A stretch of 64,000 nucleotides of DNA from Desulfovibrio psychrotolerans (GCF_013340305.1 NZ_BLVP01000001.1:248001-312000); one strand, 5' to 3'. Positions 26,694 through 36,367 are shown, counted from the stretch's first letter. Numbers and translations: made by a program. The notes: generated by a model from the letters alone, not told the origin.

Positions 26694-29600
26694 TCAACTC
26701 TCCATGGTCGCCGAAAGGAGTTTGAGTTCCGCCTTGGCGTATTCCAGCCGTTCGCGTACGGAACCGCTCTTGTCCATGCGATATTCCAGACACGCAGGCG
26801 GCAGCAGGCGGGCTTGCCCCTGCCGGGCGCCCACCCACGCCACTAGAGCCGCAGGAGATATGCGATCAGCCTTATCACCCCAGACAAGCCGCACCTTGTC
26901 GCGGAAAATATCCGCCTTCACCACCTGCAGTTCCATGAGAAACCGCTTGAATCCCAGCACACCCAAAAAGTTGGAAAGTTCCTCGGGCAACGGACCAAAG
27001 CGATCGCGTATTTCCAGTTCCGTATCCTGCAACGCCACGGCATCCACTGCCGAAGAAAGTGTCTTGTAAAAACGCAGCCGTTCCCGTCCGTCCGTAATGT
27101 ATGTTTCCGGAATATGAGCGTTAATGCCTATATTGAGTTCTGTTTCCACGGAAGCTACGGCCTCTTCGCCCTTCAGACGCTTCACTTCCTCTTCCAGCAT
27201 TTCCAGATACAAGTCCAGCCCAACGCGGGCCATCTGGCCGGATTGGGCCTCTCCCAGTATGTTACCGGAGCCCCGCAGGCGCAGATCCTCCATGGCTACC
27301 TGAAATCCTGCCCCAAGGTAGTCCATGTCCAGAATGATACGCAGCCGTTTTTTGGCAAGCTCGGGTATACTTTCCAGGCTGTTAACCACAAACACGGCAT
27401 GTGCCTGCACGTCAGAACGCCCCACCCGTCCACGCAACTGATAAAGCTGCCCCAGCCCGAACATCTGTGCCTGATCCACGATAAGCGTGTTGGCACGGGG
27501 AAAATCTAGTCCCGATTCCACAATTGCCGTGCACACCAGTACATCCAGCTCCGCATGCCAGAACCGGTGCATGGTGGTTTCCAGTTCCTTTTCGGACATC
27601 TGACCATGAGCCATGCCCACCCGCGCATCGGGCACAAGCTGACGGACAAACTCCGCCACTCGCTCCAACCCCTCAATGCGGTTATGCACCCAGAACACCT
27701 GCCCGCCCCGATCAAGCTCCCGCCGGACATAGCTGCGCAGCAGATCGGGATCACGCTCCACCAGATCCGACTCCACAGGCTTGCGGCCCAGCGGCGCTGT
27801 TTCTATGACCGAAAGCTCACGTATGCCGGACATAGAAAGCTGCAATGTCCGCGGTATGGGGGTGGCTGTGAGGGTGAGCACGTCCACATTGCGGCGGAAC
27901 TTCTTGAGCTTTTCCTTATGGCGCACGCCGAACCGCTGTTCCTCATCCAGAATGAGCAGGGCCAGATTGGGCAGATCCACATCGTCCGAAAGCAGGCGGT
28001 GCGTACCGATGAGAATATCCACCTGCCCCTTGGCTGCGGCAGCCAGCACTTCTTTCTGGCGCTGGCGTGAAACAAACCGGCAGAGCATGCCGATATTCAC
28101 CGGAAAACCGCCCAGTCTGCTCTTGAAGGTCTGGTAATGCTGCTCGGCAAGGATGGTGGTGGGACACAGCAGCGCCACCTGCTTGCCCTCGCAGGCTGCG
28201 CGGAATGCGGCCCGCAGGGCCACTTCCGTCTTGCCGAAGCCCACATCTCCGCAAACCAGCCTGTCCATGGGGTGCGCCTTTTCCATGTCGGCCAGCACAT
28301 CCTGAATGGCACGGGCCTGATCAGGCGTCTCCTCAAACCCGAAAGACGCTTCAAACTCGCGGTACAATTCGTTCACGGGACCGTACCCAAAGCCTTTGGC
28401 AATACGCCTCCACGCATACATCTCCACAAGATCATGAGCAATTTTCTCTATGGCCTTGCGGGCGCGGGATATGGAGGCGAGCCAGCCGGAACCGCCCAGC
28501 TTGTCCAGCGCGGGCGGTGCTCCGTCCGGTCCCTTAAACCGTTGCACCAAAGAAAGCCGGTCCACGGGCAGGTAAAGCCTGTCGTCTCCTGCATATTTCA
28601 GCAGCAGAAAGTCGTTGGACACACCGCCCAGTTCCATGCGGTGCAGCCCGTCAAACACGGCAATGCCGTAGTCACGGTGCACAAGATGGTCACCGGGATT
28701 CAGGTCATCGTATTCCTTCAGTCCGGCAAAAGCACCCGTGCGTGCGCGCTCCCTGCGTTCTGCGTTGGGCTGGATAACGTCTTCGCCCAGCACAAGCACA
28801 TTGTCCCACGCCAGATCAATGCCGCGCCGGAAGGGAGCCACCAACGCAAAAAGTCCTTTCTCGCGCGGCGCATAACGCAGGCGGGGCATAAGCCCGTCCT
28901 GTTCGGCCAGCTTCAGAAACTTGGCCCTGCTGCGCTGGTTCACAAAGCAGAGAAGCACCTGCCTCTTTTCCTGCATCCACTTGCGAAGCCGCAAAACCAG
29001 CGCCTGCCAAGGCCTGTCCTGCTCCTGCGGGGAGACAAAAATATCGTGGAACGCGCCGTACGACCGCTCCGTCAGGTCGCTTCCCGTCTTGTCCACACCA
29101 ATGACCAGATCTTCAAAGTGCGCGCGCCGGGTGTCCTTCCACACCTCCATGGCGTCAGCGGCACTACGCAGTGCCAGCGCGGCGTGCTGCCGCAAACCGG
29201 ATTCAGCTTCCTGCTTATCCAGATACGTCCGCCATGCCCTCTCCGATTCTTCAAGCGCTTCTTTAAGATCCCGTTCAGATGGCAGAATGTACACAGCATC
29301 TTTGGGCAACCACTCTTCCAAAAATGCGGCCTGCTCATAAAAACAGCCCGGAAGCAGGGGCGTTCCCGCCCTTTCCACCGCATGCTCCAGCCTTCCCGCA
29401 AGTCCGGCCGGGATACGGCTGTCCTTTTCAAGTTTTTTCCACCACTGCACGGCTTTGTTTTTATGCTCCGTGCTCATGATAACCGGGGAGGTGGGCAAAA
29501 TGACCAGTTCGTCCAAATTCCCCTTGGACCGCTGACTGGAAGGCTCAAACAGGCGCATCTCCTCAAGCGTGTCCCCGAAAAATTCCAGACGCACCGGACG

Positions 29601-30164
29601 GGCATAACCGGGGCAGTAGATATCCAGAATATCCCCACGCAGAGCAATCTCTCCCGGCTGCGTCACCATGGGAACACGGGAATATCCCCATTCCACACAC
29701 TGATCGAGCACAAGTTCGGGACCGGAATCCTCTCCAGGGGTCAAGGGCAGTTCGTGGGATTGAAACAGCGCGGTGGGCGGCAGCTTGGGCAAAAAATTGT
29801 CCAGCGAAACAAGCACCCCCTGCCTGGGTTTGCGCAAGTTCAGAGCATACAGACTGGCAATGCGGGAAGACCATGCAGCCTTACCGTGCGAACCCGCCGG
29901 GTGCTGTGGTATGATTGTCCACGGCTGCTGCCATGCCGGTGCGGAAACTTCCGCCTCCTCCATGGAGCTTTCCGGGGTGAAAAGGGTAAGCAACCCCTTA
30001 AGGTCTGCCAGTTCGTGCGAATTACGAACCACCAGCACAACATTCTCATCCCTGTTGCGCAGGGAATGCGCCATACGCGCCTGCGAAGCGGGACCGCTTC
30101 TGGCTACATGCACCACGCGGCGGGCTGCCGTTTGCAGCCCGAGCACAATTTCATCAAAAAGCAC
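26694..30164 (-). CDS. mfd: Mfd transcription-repair coupling factor
   Basis: 1156 residues, normal length. It removes RNA polymerase stalled at DNA damage and recruits UvrA. Domains in order: UvrB-like region (~1-400), RNA-polymerase-interacting domain (LNPGDHLVHRDYGIAVFDGL, ~480-560), RecG-like DNA translocase with Walker A GDVGFGKTEVALRAAF, DEEQRFG box, TATPIPRTLQ and the helicase C region (HNRIEG ... GRVGRSD), and the C-terminal TRCF domain. It starts at a GTG without an obvious ribosome site. It is the first gene of the minus-strand run that continues through two chaperones, RodZ-like, recO and glyQS. Confidence 0.97.
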   Translation of the reverse strand: MLFDEIVLGLQTAARRVVHVARSGPASQARMAHSLRNRDENVVLVVRNSHELADLKGLLTLFTPESSMEEAEVSAPAWQQPWTIIPQHPAGSHGKAAWSSRIASLYALNLRKPRQGVLVSLDNFLPKLPPTALFQSHELPLTPGEDSGPELVLDQCVEWGYSRVPMVTQPGEIALRGDILDIYCPGYARPVRLEFFGDTLEEMRLFEPSSQRSKGNLDELVILPTSPVIMSTEHKNKAVQWWKKLEKDSRIPAGLAGRLEHAVERAGTPLLPGCFYEQAAFLEEWLPKDAVYILPSERDLKEALEESERAWRTYLDKQEAESGLRQHAALALRSAADAMEVWKDTRRAHFEDLVIGVDKTGSDLTERSYGAFHDIFVSPQEQDRPWQALVLRLRKWMQEKRQVLLCFVNQRSRAKFLKLAEQDGLMPRLRYAPREKGLFALVAPFRRGIDLAWDNVLVLGEDVIQPNAERRERARTGAFAGLKEYDDLNPGDHLVHRDYGIAVFDGLHRMELGGVSNDFLLLKYAGDDRLYLPVDRLSLVQRFKGPDGAPPALDKLGGSGWLASISRARKAIEKIAHDLVEMYAWRRIAKGFGYGPVNELYREFEASFGFEETPDQARAIQDVLADMEKAHPMDRLVCGDVGFGKTEVALRAAFRAACEGKQVALLCPTTILAEQHYQTFKSRLGGFPVNIGMLCRFVSRQRQKEVLAAAAKGQVDILIGTHRLLSDDVDLPNLALLILDEEQRFGVRHKEKLKKFRRNVDVLTLTATPIPRTLQLSMSGIRELSVIETAPLGRKPVESDLVERDPDLLRSYVRRELDRGGQVFWVHNRIEGLERVAEFVRQLVPDARVGMAHGQMSEKELETTMHRFWHAELDVLVCTAIVESGLDFPRANTLIVDQAQMFGLGQLYQLRGRVGRSDVQAHAVFVVNSLESIPELAKKRLRIILDMDYLGAGFQVAMEDLRLRGSGNILGEAQSGQMARVGLDLYLEMLEEEVKRLKGEEAVASVETELNIGINAHIPETYITDGRERLRFYKTLSSAVDAVALQDTELEIRDRFGPLPEELSNFLGVLGFKRFLMELQVVKADIFRDKVRLVWGDKADRISPAALVAWVGARQGQARLLPPACLEYRMDKSGSVRERLEYAKAELKLLSATMES

Positions 30165-30210
30165 GGCAGACTCGTTTCTTCATTGTTTTGGGCATGGCAG
30201 AGAGCACGAC

Positions 30211-30250
30211 AAAAAGCCGCCAAGCCGTACATACGGCTTTTGGCGGCTTT
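30211..30250 (-). terminator. Terminator after cheW
   Basis: AAAGCCGCCAA-GCCGTA and TACGGC-TTTTGGCGGCTTT form a long imperfect stem, followed on the minus strand by TTTTTGTC. It starts ~20 bases beyond the cheW stop and insulates cheW from mfd. Confidence 0.85.
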
Positions 30251-30270
30251 GGGTGCAGTGCCCGCGCCGT

Positions 30271-30747
30271 CTAGATTTGTCCGAGCACGTTAAGATCGGC
30301 GTTCGAAAGCAGGCGGTCAAGATCAAGAAGAATAAGCAGGCGGTCCTGCAACTTGCCCACCCCGCTGATGTATTCGGATTCCATACCGGCAACCACGGGC
30401 GGCGGCGGTTCCACCGTGCTTGCGGGTATGCGCAACACCTCGGAAACAGAGTCCACAACAAAACCGACAATCATGTTATTTATCTCGATAACAATAATCC
30501 GGGTATGCTTGTCGTGCGTCTTGGAGGTAAGCCCGAAGCGGCGGCGCAGGTCGATGATGGGAATAACCTTGCCGCGCAGGTTGATAACGCCCTCCACAAA
30601 CTCCGGAGCGCGCGGTACTTTGGTGATTTCCATTGTCCGGATGATTTCCTGAACTTTCAGGATATCCACCCCGAACTCTTCATCACCAATACTGAACGTG
30701 ACAAGCTGGAGAAGCTCATCATCCTGCTTTCTTTGCGCTTCACGCAT
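30271..30747 (-). CDS. cheW: CheW chemotaxis coupling protein
   Basis: 158 residues from the ATG at 30747, chosen because AAGGAGT lies upstream; the longer open frame has no ribosome site. It bridges chemoreceptors and the kinase CheA. The family regions are clear: LVTFSIGDEEFGVDILKVQEIIR, then PRAPEFVEGVINLRGKVIPIIDLRRRFG, and the C-terminal LDRLL. It is a lone che gene with its own terminator. The chemoreceptor at 6 kb is a possible partner, though not physically linked. Confidence 0.95.
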   Translation of the reverse strand: MREAQRKQDDELLQLVTFSIGDEEFGVDILKVQEIIRTMEITKVPRAPEFVEGVINLRGKVIPIIDLRRRFGLTSKTHDKHTRIIVIEINNMIVGFVVDSVSEVLRIPASTVEPPPPVVAGMESEYISGVGKLQDRLLILLDLDRLLSNADLNVLGQI

Positions 30748-30887
30748 AGAGTCACTCCTTAATGTGATGTCCATCCCGCAGGGGCTGAAACGTCCTGTCT
30801 CACAAACGTGCCAGCAATATAGCTGGAATGCTCCGCCTTTGCAACCAGCATAGCGTTGCCGAGGCATGAGTGTGAGTATAAAAGTGG

Positions 30888-30916
30888 TTGTAAAACAGTT
30901 GACGGTCGGCTAGTAT
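30888..30916 (+). promoter_or_regulatory. Candidate promoter of the 75-residue gene
   Basis: TTGTAA (30888-30893) and TAGTAT (30911-30916) with a 17-base spacer, 60 bases before the ATG at 30976. Confidence 0.45.
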
Positions 30917-30975
30917 CGCAATCTGTAGCCCATAGCGGCAGCATAACCGCCGATCCGGCAAGGAGTTCCAACTTG

Positions 30976-31203
30976 ATGGCGAATCTTTCCCCCTTTCCCG
31001 AAGATGTCCCGCTGAACATGCAGATCAAATCACTGGGTGACGACGAACTCCTTGACTTCTGGGAAGAAACGCAATTTCTTGAACGCTTTCTGGAAGACGA
31101 TATGATCACGCGCAGTCAGGCCTCCATGCAGTACGAGCGACTCATTCTGCAGGAATTGCAGTTACGCTCCTGCAGGCGGTGCGTTTCGGAGCGCAGAGCC
31201 TAG
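30976..31203 (+). CDS. Small acidic protein of unknown function (75 residues)
   Basis: The ATG at 30976 has AAGGAG 10 bases upstream. The product is rich in Glu, Asp and Leu, with a predicted helical centre (SLGDDELLDFWEETQFLERF) and a basic, Cys-containing tail (CRRCVSERR). There is no signal peptide or membrane helix. It has its own candidate promoter and a strong terminator, so it is a complete single-gene unit, divergent from cheW. I recognise no family; the layout suggests a small regulator or adaptor, without direct evidence. Confidence 0.75.
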   Translation: MANLSPFPEDVPLNMQIKSLGDDELLDFWEETQFLERFLEDDMITRSQASMQYERLILQELQLRSCRRCVSERRA

Positions 31204-31266
31204 CCCCCCCCCAGGCCCATACATGGCTCCCGACCTGACGTCAGGCGCCCCTTCTTTACACCCCAT

Positions 31267-31300
31267 AAGGGCGGTTACGGACAACGTGACCGCCCTTTTT
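31267..31300 (+). terminator. Terminator of the 75-residue gene
   Basis: AAGGGCGGTTAC and GTGACCGCCCTT form a stem with a 7-base loop, followed by TTTTT, 63 bases after the stop. Confidence 0.9.
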
Positions 31301-31311
31301 CACCTCTAAAA

Positions 31312-31345
31312 ACATAACCCCCGGTGCGCCAATGCACACCGGGGG
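31312..31345 (-). terminator. Hairpin after ugd
   Basis: CCCCCGGTG and CACCGGGGG form a 9-bp stem; on the minus strand it is followed by TTATGTTTTTAG. It lies ~26 bases beyond the ugd stop, back to back with the terminator of the convergent gene. Confidence 0.65.
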
Positions 31346-31371
31346 CTTTACAATGCCGGTTTACAAAATCG

Positions 31372-32709
31372 CTACGCCGGGTCCGGCCTGCCCACACAAA
31401 AATAGGCAAACCCCAGCTCCGCCATCATGGACGGCGGGTACAAGTTGCGTCCGTCAAACAGGATGGGAGCGGTGAGCAGCGATTTCACCCGCTCAAAATC
31501 GGGCGTACGGAACTGATTCCATTCCGTCACCACCAGCAACGCCTGCGCCCCCTGCACTGCTTCGTACTGACCGTCCACAATCTCAACAAGTGGGTTATGC
31601 GCCAGTTGTTCGCGTACCTTCTCGCCCGCCACCGGGTCAAAGGCACGTATACGCATGCCCTGGGCCGTAAGCATCTCAATCATGGCAAGGGCGGCAGCTT
31701 CCCGCGTGTCGTCAGTGTTCGCCTTGAAAGCCAGCCCCCAAACCGCCAGAGTCTTGCCGGAAACGCCACCCTGCTGCGCAAAGTACTCGGCAATACGCTC
31801 CGCCATACGCTTCTTCTGGCGATTATTCACGGTGTCCACCGCCTCCAGCAACTCAGGGCGGAACGAAAACTCATGGGCCGTGTTGATAAGCGCCCTCACA
31901 TCCTTAGGGAAGCATGAGCCGCCGTATCCCACGCCGGGATAGATGAAATGATACCCGATACGGTGATCAGAGCCTATGCCTATGCGCACGTCACGCACAT
32001 CTGCTCCCACCCGTTCGCAGATGTTGGCTATCTCATTGATGAACGAAATCTTGGTGGCAAGCATGCAGTTGGCGGCGTACTTGGTCATTTCCGCACTACG
32101 CACCCCCATGACGATGAGCTTTTCACGGCTCCGTGCAAAGGGGGCATAGAGAGTCTTCAGGTATTCCGCAGACTTCTCGTTATCCGTTCCCACAACCACC
32201 CGGTCAGGCTTCATGAAATCGCTTACTGCGTCGCCTTCCTTCAGGAATTCCGGGTTGGAAACCACGTCAAAGTCGTGATTAACGCCGCGCTTGTCCAGTT
32301 CCTGCCGTATAATGGCCCGAACCCGGTCCGCCGTGCCCACCGGCACGGTGGACTTGTCCACCACGATGACCGGCTTGTGCATGTTCTGACCAATTTCGCG
32401 GGCAACCTGCTCCACGTAGCACAGGTCGCACGAGCCGTCCGGGCGGGAAGGGGTGCCCACGGTTATGAAGACAAAAGAAGCCCGCTCCATGCCTTCCGCA
32501 AGGCTGGTCGTGAAGATAAGACGGCCTTCCGCGTAGTTGCGACGTACCATATCTTCAAGTCCGGGCTCGTAGATATGCACCTTGCCCGCCTGCAGCGTGC
32601 TCACAACATCAGGATTCACGTCCACGCACACAACATCGTTGCCCATCTCCGCAAAGCAGGCGGCACTGACAAGACCGACATAGCCGGTTCCGACTATACA
32701 AACATTCAT
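31372..32709 (-). CDS. UDP-glucose 6-dehydrogenase
   Basis: 445 residues. It oxidises UDP-glucose to UDP-glucuronate with two NAD+, feeding capsule or LPS sugars. The NAD motif is at the start ([20 protein letters not shown]); the catalytic Cys lies in [13 protein letters not shown] (~255-267); the C-terminal UDP-binding domain contains [18 protein letters not shown]. The start is supported by GAGGT upstream. It is a single-gene unit; with the glycosyltransferases at 8-10 kb it points to surface polysaccharide synthesis, but there is no direct linkage. Confidence 0.95.
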   Translation of the reverse strand: MNVCIVGTGYVGLVSAACFAEMGNDVVCVDVNPDVVSTLQAGKVHIYEPGLEDMVRRNYAEGRLIFTTSLAEGMERASFVFITVGTPSRPDGSCDLCYVEQVAREIGQNMHKPVIVVDKSTVPVGTADRVRAIIRQELDKRGVNHDFDVVSNPEFLKEGDAVSDFMKPDRVVVGTDNEKSAEYLKTLYAPFARSREKLIVMGVRSAEMTKYAANCMLATKISFINEIANICERVGADVRDVRIGIGSDHRIGYHFIYPGVGYGGSCFPKDVRALINTAHEFSFRPELLEAVDTVNNRQKKRMAERIAEYFAQQGGVSGKTLAVWGLAFKANTDDTREAAALAMIEMLTAQGMRIRAFDPVAGEKVREQLAHNPLVEIVDGQYEAVQGAQALLVVTEWNQFRTPDFERVKSLLTAPILFDGRNLYPPSMMAELGFAYFCVGRPDPA

Positions 32710-32922
32710 AGGAGTACCTCAGTGGTTTTCGAGGGGGATTTTTTGAAGAGCATTCCCGCACGCTGTACTCTCCGAAGCCTCTTTCGTCAACGTCGGGCCA
32801 GAATGCACAATCAACGGTCGGCAACGCCGCAACCACCTGCCGGTCCAACCGCTTTTCAGCTTGACTTTGCGCTGCCGCAACATGAACATGAAGAAGGAAA
32901 TCAACCTTTCAAGGAGCCAGCC

Positions 32923-33648
32923 ATGCCCGTTCTCGTCGTCAATGTGGACCATGTGGCCACCCTGCGCCAGCAGCGCAGAGGCATAGAGCCGGAACCGGTC
33001 ACCGCCGCCCATCTTGCCGAACTGGCCGGGGCGCGGGGTATCATCGTGCACCTGCGCGAAGACCGCCGCCACATCATCGACCGCGATGTCTCCATCCTCT
33101 CCCGCTGCCTGAACACGCGCCTGCATCTTGAAATGGCCGCCACGGCGGAAATGCAGTCCATTGCCCTGGACAACAGGCCCTATATGGTCTGCCTCGTGCC
33201 TGAAAAACGGGAAGAGCTGACGACAGAAGGCGGCCTTGCCGTGGCGGGACGTGAGACACACCTGCGCGAATATCTCGCCCCCATTCACGAGGCGGGCATA
33301 TGCTCCAGTCTGTTCATAGAAGCTGATGAACGCCAGATAGACGCCGCCAAATCCGTTGGCAGCGAATTCATCGAGATACACACCGGCCGCTTTGCCGATG
33401 CGGCAACCCCCAAGGCACGGCAGGCAGAATTCACCAAGATCGTCAAGGGCATAGAGTACGCCCGGTCTCTGGACCTGCGGGTGAATCTGGGGCACGGTCT
33501 CAACTATACCAACATCTTCATGTTCAAGGACGTTCCGGGCATAGACGAGTATTCCATTGGTCATTCCATTGTCTCCCGCGCCGTGCTCGTGGGCATGGAT
33601 CGCGCCGTGCGGGAAATGTGCGAAATCATCCGCACCTTTGCGGAATAA
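32923..33648 (+). CDS. pdxJ: Pyridoxine 5'-phosphate synthase
   Basis: 241 residues from the ATG at 32923 with AAGGAG 6 bases upstream. It condenses 1-deoxyxylulose 5-phosphate with 3-amino-2-oxopropyl phosphate to make vitamin B6. Typical regions are [55 protein letters not shown] and [13 protein letters not shown]. It is the first gene of a plus-strand run down to cimA. The 199 bases to acpS contain a 9-bp repeat. The 32710-32922 region upstream is shared with the divergent ugd promoter. Confidence 0.96.
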   Translation: MPVLVVNVDHVATLRQQRRGIEPEPVTAAHLAELAGARGIIVHLREDRRHIIDRDVSILSRCLNTRLHLEMAATAEMQSIALDNRPYMVCLVPEKREELTTEGGLAVAGRETHLREYLAPIHEAGICSSLFIEADERQIDAAKSVGSEFIEIHTGRFADAATPKARQAEFTKIVKGIEYARSLDLRVNLGHGLNYTNIFMFKDVPGIDEYSIGHSIVSRAVLVGMDRAVREMCEIIRTFAE

Positions 33649-33720
33649 GGCTTTCCGTGGCCAACAACAGGATCACCGCAGGCACAATTCGCCTCCTTGC
33701 CGTACAGCCCCCTGTTGTAC

Positions 33721-33765
33721 GGGGCAACCGGGGCAACCGGAGCAACAGGGGTAACCGGGGCACCC
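33721..33765. repeat. 9-bp tandem repeat between pdxJ and acpS
   Basis: Five adjoining 9-base units: GGGGCAACC twice, then GGAGCAACA, GGGGTAACC and GGGGCACCC. It lies in the 199-base gap between the two genes. Confidence 0.85.
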
Positions 33766-33847
33766 CCCCGATGACCGCCACGGGAAACGGAGAACACGCC
33801 GCCGCTCCTTATCCTGCGCTACCCCGCCTTCTGCGCGGAGAATGCTC

Positions 33848-34219
33848 ATGATCGTGGGACTGGGACTGGATGTCTGCGAACTGGACAGAATCCGCAGGTC
33901 GTGGGAGCGGTTCGGCCAACGCTTTGCCGCACGCATCCTCCACCCCAATGAGCTGAACGCCATGCCTGCCGACCCCGTAGCCTACCTTGCGGCGCGGTTT
34001 GCAGCGCGTGAGGCTGCTGTCAAGGCACTGGGAACCGGATTCGCCCAAGGGATCGGGTTCCACGACATCGAAATAGCCCGCCTTCCCTCCGGCAAGCCGC
34101 ACCTGCTGTTCCACGGCAATGCGACAAAAGTCGCCGGAACCATGGGGGTTACGCGGCACCACATATCCATCACCCACGGGCGCGATGTGGCCTGCGCCGT
34201 GGTTGTTCTGGAATCTTGA
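33848..34219 (+). CDS. acpS: Holo-[acyl-carrier-protein] synthase
   Basis: 123 residues from the ATG at 33848, which GGAG (7-base spacing) favours over the ATG two codons earlier. It transfers phosphopantetheine from CoA to apo-ACP. The family motifs are present: [12 protein letters not shown] near the start and [15 protein letters not shown] in the middle, with the Mg-binding Asp and Glu; the C-terminal [14 protein letters not shown] strand completes the trimer fold. It sits between pdxJ and the NAD(P)HX repair gene, a common arrangement (acpS-nnr) in many bacteria. Confidence 0.95.
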   Translation: MIVGLGLDVCELDRIRRSWERFGQRFAARILHPNELNAMPADPVAYLAARFAAREAAVKALGTGFAQGIGFHDIEIARLPSGKPHLLFHGNATKVAGTMGVTRHHISITHGRDVACAVVVLES

Positions 34220-34250
34220 GCCAACGGCGCGGCTACGCGCGGAGACAGAT

Positions 34251-35924
34251 ATGCTCACGCCCCTGCCCTCCCCGGTGGAAATGAAGGATTGGGATGCGGC
34301 CGCCATCCGCGAATATGGCATCCGTGAGGAAATGCTCATGGAAAACGCCAGCCGCGAAGCCCTGCATGTTCTCCTGCACTGCTGCGGCGAAATAGCCGGA
34401 AAAAGCGTGCTTCTGTTCATGGGCGGCGGCAACAACGGCGGCGATGCCGCAGCCCTCGCACGGCACCTGCACGACCTGCACGCACATGTTCTTGTGCTGC
34501 ACTCCCGCCCGCTGCGTGCCTACAGGGGAGCCGCAGGCTACCACCTTCGCCTTGCCCGCCGCACCGGCGTCTCCTTCCTTCCCCTGAGCACCAATACGCA
34601 ATTCTTCCCGTTTCCACGCGGCAGCCGCGCGGCCTCCCTCTTCCCCGCAGCCAATCCGCAATCACCCGATGCCGTCATCCCCAACGACATCCGTAATGAC
34701 ATCATTAATGGCATCCCAAATGGTATGCCGGACATCATAATAGATGGACTCCTCGGCACCGGATTCTGTGGTCCGCTCGCTCCCCTCTACCACGCTGCGG
34801 TAGCGTGGATAAACTCACGCAGAGAACGCTGCTTCGTTCTTTCACTGGATATCCCCTCCGGTCTGGACGGACTTTCCGGCGAACCCGGCCCTGTGGCGGT
34901 GCGCGCCCACGCCACCGTCACCTTTGAGGCGGCCAAACCGGGGCTGCATATGCCCCCTGCGGGTGAATTCACAGGTGCGCTGCACTGCCGCCCCATAGGC
35001 ATTCCCAAAACCGTGCGAACCCGGCTTCCTGCCTCCCACGCCCTGCTGGACGCCGCAGGCTGCCGAGCCATAGCTTCCATGCTCCCGCTCGCCCCCGACA
35101 TGCACAAAGGAACCGCAGGCCATGTTCTTGTCATAGGCGGATCACCCGGCATGACCGGAGCACCCGTCCTCGCGGCACAGGGGGCACAACGCAGCGGTGC
35201 TGGCTATGTAACCGTAGCCGCCCCCGGAGAACTTCTCCCGCTCATTGCCCCTATGAACCCGGATATCCTTACCTGTCCGGCAGGCCCCGGAAAAACATGG
35301 GAGCCCTCACCTGAGCTGAATGCCGCCATACAGCGGGCGGACGCTCTGGTCATCGGGCCCGGCATGGGGCGCGGAGATGATGCGCGGGAGCTGCTCGCAC
35401 GCATATTGGGCCTTGCGGACCGACCTCCGGCCATTTTTGATGCGGACGCTCTGTACCATCTGGCCCGCACGCCCGCCCTGTGCGACCTGCTCCTGCCGGA
35501 CGACATCCTCACCCCGCATCCCGGCGAAATGTCTCTGCTGGCCGGCAAGGATGTACACGAAATACAGCGAAACAGGCTGGCGGCGGCACGGGGTTATGCG
35601 TTACAGTATCCCTGCGTCCTTGTGCTCAAAGGCGCGGGAACCCTGATTGCGCAAACGGAAGAACCGCTCGTCATCTCACCGTTTGCCGCCCCGGCACTGG
35701 CTGTGGCCGGGTCAGGCGATGTTCTGGCGGGACTCATGGGCGGACTGTCCGGGCAGGGGCTTGCCCCGCGCTACGCCGCCTGTCTGGCGGTATACCTGCA
35801 CGCCCGTGCCGGTACACTCCTGCACGAAACATTTCCCATGCGTGGCAATACGGCACAGGATATTGCAACAGCACTCACCATCGCACAAAAGGAGCTTGTA
35901 TCATGCTTACAGCAAAAGACATAA
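34251..35924 (+). CDS. nnr: Bifunctional NAD(P)HX epimerase/dehydratase
   Basis: 557 residues from the ATG at 34251. It repairs hydrated NADH/NADPH. The N-terminal epimerase domain (YjeF-N, ~1-240) has MENASREAL, FMGGGNNGGDAAALARHL and DIIIDGLLGTGF. The C-terminal ADP-dependent dehydratase (ribokinase fold, ~270-550) has GTAGHVLVIGGSPGMTGA, VIGPGMGRG, TPHPGEMSLLAG, LKGAGTLI and VAGSGDVLAG. An unusual insertion at ~118-163, rich in Pro/Asn/Asp/Ile, with a short periodic I-P-N-D/G pattern, interrupts the epimerase domain just before DIIIDG. The CBS-domain gene overlaps its last 22 bases. Confidence 0.93.
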   Translation: MLTPLPSPVEMKDWDAAAIREYGIREEMLMENASREALHVLLHCCGEIAGKSVLLFMGGGNNGGDAAALARHLHDLHAHVLVLHSRPLRAYRGAAGYHLRLARRTGVSFLPLSTNTQFFPFPRGSRAASLFPAANPQSPDAVIPNDIRNDIINGIPNGMPDIIIDGLLGTGFCGPLAPLYHAAVAWINSRRERCFVLSLDIPSGLDGLSGEPGPVAVRAHATVTFEAAKPGLHMPPAGEFTGALHCRPIGIPKTVRTRLPASHALLDAAGCRAIASMLPLAPDMHKGTAGHVLVIGGSPGMTGAPVLAAQGAQRSGAGYVTVAAPGELLPLIAPMNPDILTCPAGPGKTWEPSPELNAAIQRADALVIGPGMGRGDDARELLARILGLADRPPAIFDADALYHLARTPALCDLLLPDDILTPHPGEMSLLAGKDVHEIQRNRLAAARGYALQYPCVLVLKGAGTLIAQTEEPLVISPFAAPALAVAGSGDVLAGLMGGLSGQGLAPRYAACLAVYLHARAGTLLHETFPMRGNTAQDIATALTIAQKELVSCLQQKT

Positions 35925-36352
35925 TGTCCACCAACGTTATCACCGTCACCCCTGATACGGATATCCCCACAGCAGCCCGCCTCATGGTGGACAACAAGTT
36001 CAACGGCCTGCCCGTGGTGGACAAGAACAACACGCTTGTGGGCATCATCTGCCAGAGCGATCTCATCAGCCAGCAGAAAAAGCTGAACGTGCCCACTCTG
36101 TTCACCGTGCTGGACGGCATCATCCCTACCCGTTCCATGTTCGATCTGGATTCTGAAGTACGGAAGATAGCCGCCAGCAAAGTCTCCGAGGCCATGACGG
36201 CGCTGCCCAAGACCGTGCGCCCCTCCACCCCCATTGATGAGATAGCCTCCCTGATGGTAGACAGCCAGTTCCACACGCTTCCCGTAGTGGAAGACGGCAA
36301 GGTGGTCGGCGTTGTGGGCAAGGAAGACATTCTGAGAACCCTTATCCGGTAG
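35903..36352 (+). CDS. Two-CBS-domain protein
   Basis: 149 residues; ATG at 35903 with AAGGAG upstream, overlapping the end of nnr. Two CBS motifs: residues ~1-58 (AKDIMSTNVITVTPDTDIP ... GLPVVDKNNTLVGIICQSDL) and ~92-148 (VSEAMTALPKTVRPSTPI ... TLPVVEDGKVVGVVGKEDIL). CBS pairs bind AMP, ATP, SAM or related ligands and usually regulate partners. No catalytic domain is attached, so this is a stand-alone Bateman module. The context (NAD(P)HX repair, TsaE) suggests an energy-linked role, but the target is unknown. Confidence 0.92.
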   Translation: MLTAKDIMSTNVITVTPDTDIPTAARLMVDNKFNGLPVVDKNNTLVGIICQSDLISQQKKLNVPTLFTVLDGIIPTRSMFDLDSEVRKIAASKVSEAMTALPKTVRPSTPIDEIASLMVDSQFHTLPVVEDGKVVGVVGKEDILRTLIR

Positions 36353-36367
36353 CAACACAGGTATACG

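Noticed and set aside
28137-30293. 718-codon frame antisense to mfd
   Set aside because: Gln/His/Pro-rich translation, opposite a clear Mfd; no start signal.
33618-33851. 77-codon frame across the 9-bp repeat, encoding Gly-Asn-Arg repeats
   Set aside because: Composition is set by the repeat; it overlaps both pdxJ and acpS ends and lacks a ribosome site, apart from a weak GTG option at 33658.
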